DNA from: Chthoniobacteraceae bacterium
GTDB taxonomy: Bacteria > Verrucomicrobiota > Verrucomicrobiia > Chthoniobacterales > Chthoniobacteraceae
Direction of reading: 5' to 3'
DNA: 12,202 nucleotides
Assembly: GCA_947478975.1 (NCBI GenBank)
Contig: CANJYI010000039.1
Coordinates: 1 to 12,202 of the forward strand
The notes under the pieces: generated by a model
The model's input: only the letters and a program-made list of their open reading frames with translations
Told to the model about the DNA's origin: nothing
The model's database searches: none
Translations under genes and position numbers: made by a program
Shown here: positions 1 through 6,628 of the stretch, piece after piece
How the letters are laid out: each line of letters opens with the position of its first letter
Position numbering within the stretch: position 1 is the first letter of the stretch

Positions 1-2
1 GG

Positions 3-785
3 ATCTCTCACTTTGTGAGCACCCACTCTGCACATCAGAGGAGACTACCATTATCCACTGGTGTTGTTGAGATGGATCTATGCACCTTCATAGTGGACTC
101 AATTCTGCACGGTTGCATGCCCTTTCAGCCCCAATTTAGGTCCGCTTTTTCGATGAAGTTTGAGGAGTTCTTCGCTTCCTTGAATCCAGACAACCGCTTG
201 CTTGTCGGCATCCAGAATAGGGGAAAGAACCCTTATGGCACCCACCAGATCGCTGGCGCGGAGTACCTCGCGTCTCTCGAAAAACTGGCGGATATACTAG
301 TCGAAAAGTTTGACGCGCGAGTGATCCACTGTGGTGACCTTCCTCTAAATTCGTCCAAACATCACGCCTCTGGGAGTTGGATTAACCTGGATACAGTCCA
401 GTCCAACATCTATTTCAAGCTTGAGGCATTGAGGAGATCTGATTATTTTTTTGGGGCATCAAGCGGGTTCTCCATGATTGCGAACCTGATGCGAAGGCCG
501 GATCAGTCTCCGGGCATGCTCTTGTTTGGCTCTCTGGAGCTTCTCGAAGGGATCACCCTCGCCGAAATGTATCCCACGTATGTTCAGGATGGTGGAGGTA
601 TAGACATCACTCGGGTTGTCTGGTCTTACCAGCATCCAGCATTGGCTGACTTTCTATTCGATCTTCCCCACACACCGGAAAAGGCGATCGCCTTTATGGA
701 AAAGCTGATGGAGGAACGGAAGCGCGACATCGAAGAGACTGGAGCCCCGCGCAATCGGTGGAGGGTGCCGTACAAAAACGTTTAG
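3..785 (+). CDS. Glycosyltransferase-like protein, C-terminal part (5' end outside window)
   Basis: The reading frame is open to the left edge, so the gene very probably begins upstream; the GTG at 15 is the first possible start inside the window but has no ribosome binding site. About 256 residues are visible. I see no signal peptide or membrane segment. A stretch about 143-156 residues after that GTG (DYFFGASSGFSMIA, then a nearby Pro) resembles the C-terminal nucleotide-sugar-side motif of GT-B-type glycosyltransferases acting on surface polysaccharides. This is a resemblance only; I do not recognise the exact family. Its place 34 bases before a heptose phosphatase gene supports a role in lipopolysaccharide, capsule or glycan assembly. 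GC is about 50% in a counted line, lower than the sugar operon further on. An unrelated polysaccharide enzyme remains possible. Confidence 0.5.
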   Translation: MSHFVSTHSAHQRRLPLSTGVVEMDLCTFIVDSILHGCMPFQPQFRSAFSMKFEEFFASLNPDNRLLVGIQNRGKNPYGTHQIAGAEYLASLEKLADILVEKFDARVIHCGDLPLNSSKHHASGSWINLDTVQSNIYFKLEALRRSDYFFGASSGFSMIANLMRRPDQSPGMLLFGSLELLEGITLAEMYPTYVQDGGGIDITRVVWSYQHPALADFLFDLPHTPEKAIAFMEKLMEERKRDIEETGAPRNRWRVPYKNV

Positions 786-819
786 AGCGTTTGCACCGGG
801 GTTTTGACGTCCGCCGACC

Positions 820-1401
820 ATGGGAAAAAAAGCAGTTTTTCTGGATCGTGATGGGGTGCTTGTCGCTGACAATGGCTTTGTGACACAGGTTTCACAGCTT
901 GAACCAATCTCAGGGATGCCCCTCGCCCTACAGCGCCTGAAGCAGGCGGGCTATCTTCTAATTGTGGTGACGAACCAGGCCGTGGTTGCACGGGGACTCC
1001 TCTCGGAAAGTGGTTTATGCGAGCTCCACAAACAGATGACCCGTCTTTTTGAAACCGCGGGGGCCCCGGCGATTGATGCGATTTATGCCTGCCCACACCA
1101 TCCCAACGCGACACTCCCCGAATATCGCATGGCCTGTCGCTGCCGCAAACCACACCCCGGGCTGCTTCTGGAGGCGGCCCTCGAACATCAGGTTGACCTG
1201 AAACAAAGTTTTATGGTGGGAGACCGGAGTACGGACATTCTGGCTGGAAGCGCTGCCGGGTGCCGGACGGTATGGGTGCAGACCGGTTGCCATCTTTCTC
1301 CCCCAATTGAGACGTCGGAGCCGATCGATCGGTCCGTTTCGGCGGATCACGTTTGCGAAAACCTGCTTGCAGCAAGCCGCTGGATTTTGGAGCAGGCATG
1401 A
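820..1401 (+). CDS. gmhB: D-glycero-D-manno-heptose 1,7-bisphosphate 7-phosphatase (GmhB, HAD family)
   Basis: A cytoplasmic phosphatase that removes the 7-phosphate from heptose 1,7-bisphosphate in the ADP- or GDP-heptose pathway for lipopolysaccharide core or S-layer glycans. At 193 residues it matches the family (E. coli GmhB is about 190). HAD motif I is DRDGV with D9 as nucleophile and D11 as acid/base; motif II is TNQ at 51-53; motif III/IV shows K110 and GDR at 134-136. The GmhB-specific zinc loop is complete: C91, H93, C106 and C108 in a CPHH...CRCRKPHPG context. That loop separates GmhB from histidinol phosphatase-like relatives only in part, so specificity is inferred from motif plus neighbour. 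The ATG at 820 starts directly before the first HAD strand, so it is well placed although no Shine-Dalgarno is visible. The stop overlaps the next start (ATGA). Confidence 0.88.
   Translation: MGKKAVFLDRDGVLVADNGFVTQVSQLEPISGMPLALQRLKQAGYLLIVVTNQAVVARGLLSESGLCELHKQMTRLFETAGAPAIDAIYACPHHPNATLPEYRMACRCRKPHPGLLLEAALEHQVDLKQSFMVGDRSTDILAGSAAGCRTVWVQTGCHLSPPIETSEPIDRSVSADHVCENLLAASRWILEQA
1389..1392 (+). promoter_or_regulatory. Ribosome binding site (GGAG) deciding the nucleotidyltransferase start
   Basis: GGAG lies five bases before the ATG at 1398, inside the last codons of the phosphatase gene. It favours that ATG over an upstream in-frame start at 1353, which would add 15 residues ahead of the conserved N-terminal strand. 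Confidence 0.6.
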
Positions 1402-2120
1402 AAGCCATGGTTCTGTGCGCGGGATTAGGGACCCGCTTGGGGGAACTCACCCGCGAGCTTCCCAAGCCTCTCCTCGAGGTTGCAGGCCGCCCTCTCCTTG
1501 AGTACATCCTTCGCAACTTGGGGAGGAATGGCTTTTCCGAGATTGTCATAAACGTCCACTTCGCGCCCGAAATCCTGCAGTCGGCTTTCGGAGACGGCTC
1601 CTCACTGGGAGTCAGATTGCATTACTCATTTGAACCAGAGCTACTGGGAACAGCGGGAGGGGTCAAAAACGTCGAATCCCAATTCGCCGATGAATCTGAG
1701 TTTCTGGTTCATTACGGGGATATCATTACGAACCAGAACTTTGCGGAAATGGTGGCTTTTCACCGCGAGAAAAACGCGCTCTGCACAATCCTGGTGCATC
1801 GCAGGGAGAAATCAAACAGCTCGGTTGGTCTGGATGCCGACAACCGGGTCATCGAGTTTTTGGAACGCCCGGATTCCTCCTACTGGGAAACGCCACGCTT
1901 GGTTTGGGTCAATTCTGGAATTATGCTTTTTTCGCCAGAGGTGCTCCAGCGAGTTCCTACAGCTATCCCTTGCGACTGGCCTCGGGATATTTTTCCGAGT
2001 CTTGTTCAAACCGGACGTCTATTTGCGTTTCCGTTAAGCGGCTATCGAGTCGCTGTAGACTCACCGGACAGGCTTGAACAAGTGCGTCGCGACATGGAGA
2101 ACGGTGTTTTTATTCCTTGA
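1398..2120 (+). CDS. Sugar-1-phosphate nucleotidyltransferase, HddC-like (heptose-1-phosphate guanylyl/adenylyltransferase candidate)
   Basis: This enzyme transfers a nucleoside monophosphate to a sugar 1-phosphate to make an NDP-sugar in the cytoplasm. From the ATG at 1398 it has 240 residues in one Rossmann-like domain. It starts MKAMVLCAG and carries the nucleotide-binding signature GLGTRL (9-14) with PKP at 22-24, the GTAGG loop at 84-88, and a GD pair (107-108) where the family places a metal-binding Asp. There is no C-terminal left-handed beta-helix, so it is not a GlmU/GlmM-linked bifunctional form. Translational coupling to gmhB (ATGA overlap plus a GGAG site) makes D-glycero-D-manno-heptose 1-phosphate the likeliest substrate, as for HddC. 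Mannose-1-phosphate guanylyltransferase or the MurU type are alternatives, because the sequence alone does not fix the base or sugar. The heptose kinase and isomerase of the route are not in this window. Confidence 0.8.
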   Translation: MKAMVLCAGLGTRLGELTRELPKPLLEVAGRPLLEYILRNLGRNGFSEIVINVHFAPEILQSAFGDGSSLGVRLHYSFEPELLGTAGGVKNVESQFADESEFLVHYGDIITNQNFAEMVAFHREKNALCTILVHRREKSNSSVGLDADNRVIEFLERPDSSYWETPRLVWVNSGIMLFSPEVLQRVPTAIPCDWPRDIFPSLVQTGRLFAFPLSGYRVAVDSPDRLEQVRRDMENGVFIP

Positions 2121-2143
2121 GCCGCCGAGTGGGTCCCCCCCGT

Positions 2144-2192
2144 CACCCCGGGTCGCCCTCTCCAAGCAGAGGCAACAGGGATTCGCGGGGTG
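2144..2192. terminator. Possible bidirectional terminator hairpin between convergent genes
   Basis: CACCCCG at 2144-2150 pairs with CGGGGTG at 2186-2192, enclosing a second small hairpin (CCTCT 2157-2161 with AGAGG 2168-2172). It sits in the 116-base gap between the plus-strand nucleotidyltransferase and the minus-strand regulator. No proper T-run follows directly; a weak TCTTT occurs about 20 bases further on. The inverted repeats are seen; the terminator role is inferred from position. Confidence 0.3.
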
Positions 2193-2236
2193 CCGAGGAG
2201 TGGGGCGTTGTCTTTAAAAATAGCCGCGGAGCCTCC

Positions 2237-3364
2237 CTACTTGGTCGGGGGTGAATAGGCCCCGCAACTCTCGCGCACCATGAGGCGCGGGGTCAACAGA
2301 AGGCTGCGCGCTGGTAGCGAGGGGACCGCCATCCGCTCCCGCATCGCATAGAAGGCCGTGAGCGCAATGTCCCGGCAGGGCTGCTGTATGGTGGTCAGCG
2401 GGACCGTGAGCAGCGTGGCGAAGCGCACGTCGTCGAACCCGACCAACCGCAGGTCGCCGGGAACGCGTACCCCGAGACGCGTCAGCGTCTGGAGCAACTG
2501 GGCGGCCGTGTGGTCGTTGGCGCAGATGACCGCGTCGTACGGCCGTCCCGCACTGAGGCTCCGCCCCATTTTTGCATCCCCCGGATCTCCCTCATGCACA
2601 AAGTCCTGCCCCAACGCACCCCGGTGCGCCAAAATCGCTGCGCGCGCCCCGCTCTGGCGCGCCTCCACCGTGCCCGCGGAAAAGGGACGCGCAACAAACG
2701 CCAGGCGCTTGTGTCCCAGCTTGAGAAGGTGCTCCGCCAACAGATAGCCCCCCGCAAAGTTGTCGATACCCACGATGTCAAAGTTGCTGCGCTTGGGAAA
2801 CGGGCAAAGGTCGCGGTCCAGCAGCACCACGGGAATCCCCGCATTGCTGAGGCGCTCCGTGATGCGCCGGTTGGCAGCCTCGTTGTCCCCGGTGTGCTCA
2901 AACGGGGCGAAGAAAACCCCCGACACCCCATTCCCGATGTAGCGCTCACAGAGCTCCTCGGCCTCCACAATGCTCATGCCCGTGCCGGCCATCGGCCCCG
3001 TGCTTCCGCCCCAGTGCATGCCGAACTCGTGCACCCGGGCAAGACTCGCCAGCTCCCCGCAGATGACATCGAAAATCTCCACCTGCCCGAGCCCCGGCAC
3101 AATGAGCCCCAGCTGCAGCACCCCCCGGGCTCCGCGCGCCACGCCACGCTCCCTGCTCAAATACGTGCCAGAACCCGCCCTCCGCTCCAGCAACCCTTGG
3201 AGCTTCAACTCCTGGAGCGCCCGGGCAACCGTCGGCCGCGACACCCCGAAACGCTTCACCAGCTGGGCCTCGCTTGGCAGCCGCGCGGCGTGATCATGCT
3301 TTCCGGCGAGGATCTCGGAGAGCAGCTCCTGTTGGATTTTGAGATGGAGAGGCGGGAGTTTCAC
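2237..3364 (-). CDS. GntR-family DNA-binding domain fused to LacI-type sugar-sensing domain (AraR-like regulator)
   Basis: A transcriptional regulator of 375 residues with GTG start. Residues 1-70 are a GntR winged helix-turn-helix: LPSE at 29-32, recognition helix region GVSRPTVARAL at 40-50, and wing RRAGSGTYL at 61-69. Residues about 83-365 form a periplasmic-binding-protein-like effector domain of the LacI/GalR kind, ending in the typical LTTIQQP stretch and a final LMVRES strand. The same N-GntR/C-LacI architecture is known from Bacillus AraR, an arabinose-responsive repressor. It lies divergent to the sugar operon, with operator-like inverted repeats in the gap, so it most likely represses that operon and its own gene until the imported sugar or a phosphorylated form binds. 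No Shine-Dalgarno is visible before the GTG, but translation from it begins exactly where GntR domains usually start. The ligand is unknown. Confidence 0.88.
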   Translation of the reverse strand: MKLPPLHLKIQQELLSEILAGKHDHAARLPSEAQLVKRFGVSRPTVARALQELKLQGLLERRAGSGTYLSRERGVARGARGVLQLGLIVPGLGQVEIFDVICGELASLARVHEFGMHWGGSTGPMAGTGMSIVEAEELCERYIGNGVSGVFFAPFEHTGDNEAANRRITERLSNAGIPVVLLDRDLCPFPKRSNFDIVGIDNFAGGYLLAEHLLKLGHKRLAFVARPFSAGTVEARQSGARAAILAHRGALGQDFVHEGDPGDAKMGRSLSAGRPYDAVICANDHTAAQLLQTLTRLGVRVPGDLRLVGFDDVRFATLLTVPLTTIQQPCRDIALTAFYAMRERMAVPSLPARSLLLTPRLMVRESCGAYSPPTK

Positions 3365-3381
3365 AGGAAAGAACTGTGCTT

Positions 3382-3422
3382 ACAGGTCACAGTCCTGTCC
3401 TGACAGGTTTCTGCCGGACTGT
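3382..3422. promoter_or_regulatory. Operator-like overlapping inverted repeats in the divergent regulator/sugar-operon gap
   Basis: CCTGTC at 3394-3399 and GACAGG at 3402-3407 form a 6-bp inverted repeat with a 2-base centre. A wider pair, ACAGTCC at 3389-3395 and GGACTGT at 3416-3422, overlaps it. ACAGG also occurs as direct copies at 3363-3367, 3382-3386 and 3403-3407, about two helical turns apart, the first overlapping the regulator's start codon. This suits binding by a dimeric GntR/LacI hybrid that controls both directions. The repeats are visible; binding is inferred. Confidence 0.5.
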
Positions 3423-3457
3423 CATGCACTCACTTCCCTCCGCATCCACCGCTCGCC

Positions 3458-3463
3458 TAGAAT
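3458..3463 (+). promoter_or_regulatory. Candidate -10 box (TAGAAT) for the sugar operon
   Basis: TAGAAT matches five of six bases of the sigma-70 -10 consensus and lies 13 bases before the ATG at 3477, which would give a very short or absent leader. The matching -35 region (near 3434-3440) is poor. Seen as a motif only. Confidence 0.25.
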
Positions 3464-3476
3464 CTCAACATCCCCC

Positions 3477-4751
3477 ATGCACAAACAACTCCCCATCCGT
3501 TGCATGCCGCAACTAGCGGCCTCCCTGATGATCTTTTCCGCCCCCCTCCTTCAGGCGGCCCCGTCCAGCGCACCCGCCGCCTCCCAAATGAAGCCAGCTC
3601 TCCGCTCCTTCCACGCACAGTCCTGCTTTGTGCTTTCCAATAAGGAGGTCGAGGTGGCCGTCACCCAACTCGGCGGCCACACGGCGCCTGTCACCTTTTT
3701 CCGCGACAGTTCCCAGCCCGTCCAGCCCTACCACATCACCCCGTGGCAGGAGGAGCCGCCCTCTGCAATGCCGGCCCCGGTGCTCGTCCCCCTCCGTGGC
3801 GACTTTTTCTGCCTCCCCTTTGGCGGCAACAACGAAGCACTGAACGGCGAGAAGCACCCGCCGCACGGCGAGGTCGTCGGCAGTCCCTGGACTTACGTCG
3901 GCACCAAGTCCGCCGGCGACGTCACCACACTCTCGCTTTCCTTCACCCCGACGGCACGCAAGGGGCGCGTCACCAAGGAGCTGTCACTTGTCTCCGGACA
4001 CAACGTCCTTTACTCCAGCCACACCGTCGAGGGCTTTGCGGGACGCACTCCGCTTGGCCACCACGCCACCCTCGCCATGCCCGAAAAGGAGGGCGCAGTG
4101 CGCATCGCCACGAGCCCCTTCAGCTTCGGCATGACCTGTCCCGGCGTTTTCAGCGACCCGCGCCAACGCGAATACCAGGCCCTCCTTCCGGGTGCAAAGT
4201 GGAGCGACCTTTCCAAGGTTCCCTCCGCCTGGAAGGACGCACCCGACGCAGACCTCACCCGCATGCCTGCCCGCCAGGGGTTTGCCGACCTCATCCAGAT
4301 CAACAGCCAGCCCTGGGAAAAGTCGGGCGGCCCCGCCTGGACCGCCGCGACCTACGCCGACGCCGGCTACGTCTGGTTCTCGCTGAAGGACCAGGCCGTG
4401 CTGCGCAGCACCGTCTTTTGGATGGAGAACCGGGGCCGCCACGGGCATCCTTGGAACGGCCGTAACAACTGCCTTGGCCTCGAGGACGTCACCGCCCATT
4501 TCGCCGATGGACTGGTTCCCTCCACCCGCGACAACGTCCTGACACGGGAAGGCGTCCCCACCTCGCTTGAACTGACGGCCGCCAGTCCCACCGTGGTCAA
4601 TTACATCCAGGGCGTGGTCCGCATCCCGCAGGGTTTTGAAAACGTTCAGAGCCTTGAGTTCAGCCCCGGTGCCGTCACCTTCCTCTCCACCACCGGCAAG
4701 CGAGTGACCACCCCCGTGCGCCACGAGTTTCTCAAGACCGGCAAACTCTAA
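3477..4751 (+). CDS. Secreted protein with putative galactose-mutarotase-like fold
   Basis: First gene of the sugar operon, 424 residues from the ATG at 3477. That start gives a standard signal peptide: K3 and R8, a hydrophobic core about 13-25, then LLQAAP with cleavage near A27. A start at 3504 would lose the positive charges, and upstream in-frame extension runs into the operator region. The mature part is beta-rich and soluble. It carries a PPHGEVVGSPW segment (H130, W138) and a late GHPWNGRNNCLGLED segment with E336. This layout, a mid-protein HG...W element and a C-terminal Glu before the last strands, is what aldose 1-epimerases and related carbohydrate-binding mutarotase folds show. 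Assignment as a sugar epimerase is tentative; it could be a non-catalytic relative or a glycan-processing protein. Export to the periplasm fits a role before uptake by the transporter encoded next, 31 bases downstream. Confidence 0.55.
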   Translation: MHKQLPIRCMPQLAASLMIFSAPLLQAAPSSAPAASQMKPALRSFHAQSCFVLSNKEVEVAVTQLGGHTAPVTFFRDSSQPVQPYHITPWQEEPPSAMPAPVLVPLRGDFFCLPFGGNNEALNGEKHPPHGEVVGSPWTYVGTKSAGDVTTLSLSFTPTARKGRVTKELSLVSGHNVLYSSHTVEGFAGRTPLGHHATLAMPEKEGAVRIATSPFSFGMTCPGVFSDPRQREYQALLPGAKWSDLSKVPSAWKDAPDADLTRMPARQGFADLIQINSQPWEKSGGPAWTAATYADAGYVWFSLKDQAVLRSTVFWMENRGRHGHPWNGRNNCLGLEDVTAHFADGLVPSTRDNVLTREGVPTSLELTAASPTVVNYIQGVVRIPQGFENVQSLEFSPGAVTFLSTTGKRVTTPVRHEFLKTGKL

Positions 4752-4782
4752 TCTCCTCTCCCCTCAAACCCGCCCACTTCCC

Positions 4783-5769
4783 GTGAAAAAACACCTCCTC
4801 CGGAATCTGCTCTGCCTTGGAGCAGCAGCCCTGCTGACCGCCTGCGACAAGCCCGCACAACCCGCCTCCCCACAAGCCGGCGGCGGCGGCGATGCGGGCA
4901 AGGGGACGATCGGCGTCTCGCTGCTCACCCTCGACAACCCGTTCTTCAAAACCATAGGCGACTCCATTGCCGCCGAAGGGCAGAAGCACCAGTACAGCAC
5001 AGTGCTCGTCAGCGGCGACAAGGACGTCGCCAAGCAGGGCAATCAGATCAAGGACTTCATCGTCAAGAAGGTGAGCGCCATCGTGCTGAGCCCCTGCGAC
5101 TCCAAATCCATCGTGCCCATCATCCAAGAGGCCAACGCCGCGGGAATCCCCGTGTTCACCGTGGATGTGCCCTGCAACGAACCCGGGGTGAAAATCGTCA
5201 CGCAAGTCGCCACCGACAACCTCGGCGGCGGCAAGGAGGCCGCGGCCGCGATGATCGAGGCGCTTGGTGAGGCGGGCGGCAAGGTGGCGGTGCTCCACTT
5301 TAAGCAAGTCGAGTCCTGCCAACTGCGCGTCCGCGGTTTCACCGAGGTGATCAACGCCCACAACGCCGCCGGCAAGCCCCGGATCGAGGTCGTTGCAGAG
5401 CTCGAAAGCGGCGGGGCCAAGGACGCGGGATTCAAGGCAGCCGAGGACGTCCTGCAGTCCCACGCAGACCTCCGCGGCATCTTTGCCATCAACGACCCCG
5501 CAGCGCTTGGGGCGCGCGCGGCACTGGAGAAGGCAGGCAAGACCCAGCAGATCGTCATCATCGGTTTTGACGGGCAACCCGAAGGCAAGCAGGCAATCAA
5601 GGAAGGCAAAATCTATGCCGACCCCATCCAGTTTCCTGACAAGATGGGCGTGCAGATCGTCGACGCGATCCTCCGCCATTCCAAGGGCGAAGCAATCCCA
5701 CCGCAGATACTCATCCCCACAAGCTTGTACCGCAAATCCGACGCCGACAAGGACCCCTCCCTCAAGTAG
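4783..5769 (+). CDS. Sugar ABC transporter substrate-binding lipoprotein (RbsB/FrcB-like, type I periplasmic binding protein)
   Basis: Captures a monosaccharide outside the inner membrane and delivers it to the permease. It has 328 residues, GTG start, basic n-region (KKH), hydrophobic core and a lipobox LTAC with lipidated C21. A flexible Pro/Gly/Ala linker (23-40) follows, then two lobes of a ribose-binding-protein fold. Family positions for sugar contact are visible: NPFF at 52-55, D128 in TVDVPC, the Arg of QLRVRGF, the Asn/Asp of INDPAA, and GFDG followed by a Gln (PIQFP) near the end. These match E. coli RbsB nearly position for position, so a pentose or hexose is likely; the neighbouring fructokinase-type gene points to a ketose. 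Residue +2 after the lipid Cys is Asp, the classic inner-membrane retention signal in enterobacteria. No Shine-Dalgarno; the leader is C-rich. Confidence 0.92.
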   Translation: MKKHLLRNLLCLGAAALLTACDKPAQPASPQAGGGGDAGKGTIGVSLLTLDNPFFKTIGDSIAAEGQKHQYSTVLVSGDKDVAKQGNQIKDFIVKKVSAIVLSPCDSKSIVPIIQEANAAGIPVFTVDVPCNEPGVKIVTQVATDNLGGGKEAAAAMIEALGEAGGKVAVLHFKQVESCQLRVRGFTEVINAHNAAGKPRIEVVAELESGGAKDAGFKAAEDVLQSHADLRGIFAINDPAALGARAALEKAGKTQQIVIIGFDGQPEGKQAIKEGKIYADPIQFPDKMGVQIVDAILRHSKGEAIPPQILIPTSLYRKSDADKDPSLK

Positions 5770-5776
5770 CCAACCC

Positions 5777-6628
5777 ATGAGCGACGCAAACTTTCTCCAC
5801 TCCCTCGTAGGCTCCATGTCCGAGGGCGCCGCCGGTAATCCCACCGTGGCGATGATCGAGGCCGCCTTCGCACACCACGGGCTCCACTGGCGCTACCTGA
5901 ACATGGAGGTCCCGCCCGAGGAGCTCGGCGCCGCCGTGCGCGGCGCCAAAGCGATGGGCTTCCGCGGCTTCAACTGCAGCCTCCCGCACAAGGTCACCGT
6001 CATCTCCCACCTTGATGGCCTTGGCGAGTCCGCCGCGGCCATGGGTGCGGTCAACTGCGTGGTGCGCCGCGGCGACGCGTTCATCGGCGAAAACACCGAC
6101 GGCAAGGGCTTCCTCCGCTCGCTTGAGGCCATCGAGGATCCCCGAGGAAAATCAGTCGTCCTCTTCGGGGCGGGCGGCGCCGCCCGAGCCATCGCCGTGG
6201 AGCTAGCCCTCGCAGGCGTCCGCAGCCTAAATGTTGTGAACCGTTCCGAGGCGCGCGGTGCGGAGTTGGCAAACCTCCTGCGGGAGCGGCTCAAGATCGA
6301 AGCCTCACACACCATCTGGAGCGGCGATCACGCGGTCCCCGCCGGTACGGACATTGTCATCAACGCCACTTCCATAGGGCTCTACGCCCCAGAGGCCCGC
6401 CTCCCCATCGACCTCCAATCCCTGCGCACCGGCATGGTCGTGGCCGACGTCGTTTTCAATCCCGTCCGCACCCGGCTTCTCGCCGCCGCCGCCGAACGCG
6501 GTTGCCGCCCGCTCGACGGTCTCGGCATGCTCGTCAACCAGGGCATTCTCGGCGTCCAATACTGGACCGGCATCGCACCGGACGCCACCGTCATGCGCGC
6601 CGCGCTCGAGTCCGCCATGGGCCTATGA
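5777..6628 (+). CDS. Shikimate/quinate dehydrogenase-like oxidoreductase (AroE family, divergent)
   Basis: NADP-linked oxidoreductase of the shikimate dehydrogenase superfamily, 283 residues, starting 7 bases after the binding-protein stop and overlapping the ATPase start by ATGA. The catalytic pair is present: K72 in SLPHKV and D108 in ENTDG; N93 of GAVNCVV is also kept. The cofactor domain shows GAGGAAR at 131-137 and NRS in the following strand, which favours NADP over NAD. A C-terminal GLGMLVNQG element matches AroE. The N-terminal substrate motif differs: instead of H-S-x-S-P the protein has GAAGNPTVAM (17-26), so the two serines that hold the shikimate carboxylate are missing. With its position between transporter genes, this suggests a catabolic or sugar/cyclitol-type substrate rather than aromatic amino-acid synthesis. 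A true housekeeping AroE is less likely. The start at 5777 is chosen because upstream codons lie inside the previous gene. Confidence 0.82.
   Translation: MSDANFLHSLVGSMSEGAAGNPTVAMIEAAFAHHGLHWRYLNMEVPPEELGAAVRGAKAMGFRGFNCSLPHKVTVISHLDGLGESAAAMGAVNCVVRRGDAFIGENTDGKGFLRSLEAIEDPRGKSVVLFGAGGAARAIAVELALAGVRSLNVVNRSEARGAELANLLRERLKIEASHTIWSGDHAVPAGTDIVINATSIGLYAPEARLPIDLQSLRTGMVVADVVFNPVRTRLLAAAAERGCRPLDGLGMLVNQGILGVQYWTGIAPDATVMRAALESAMGL

Noticed and set aside
2510..3403. 297-codon plus-strand frame opposite the regulator
   Set aside because: Arg/Pro/His-rich shadow of the regulator gene with no family features.
3339..3476. N-terminal extension of the mutarotase-like gene
   Set aside because: It would run across the operator-like repeats and bury the signal peptide inside the protein.
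4732..5844. 370-codon minus-strand open frame opposite the sugar-binding protein gene
   Set aside because: It is the antisense shadow of a GC-rich gene. Its composition is Asp/Gly/Leu/Ala-skewed, no domain is recognisable, and the plus-strand product is a clear type I binding protein.
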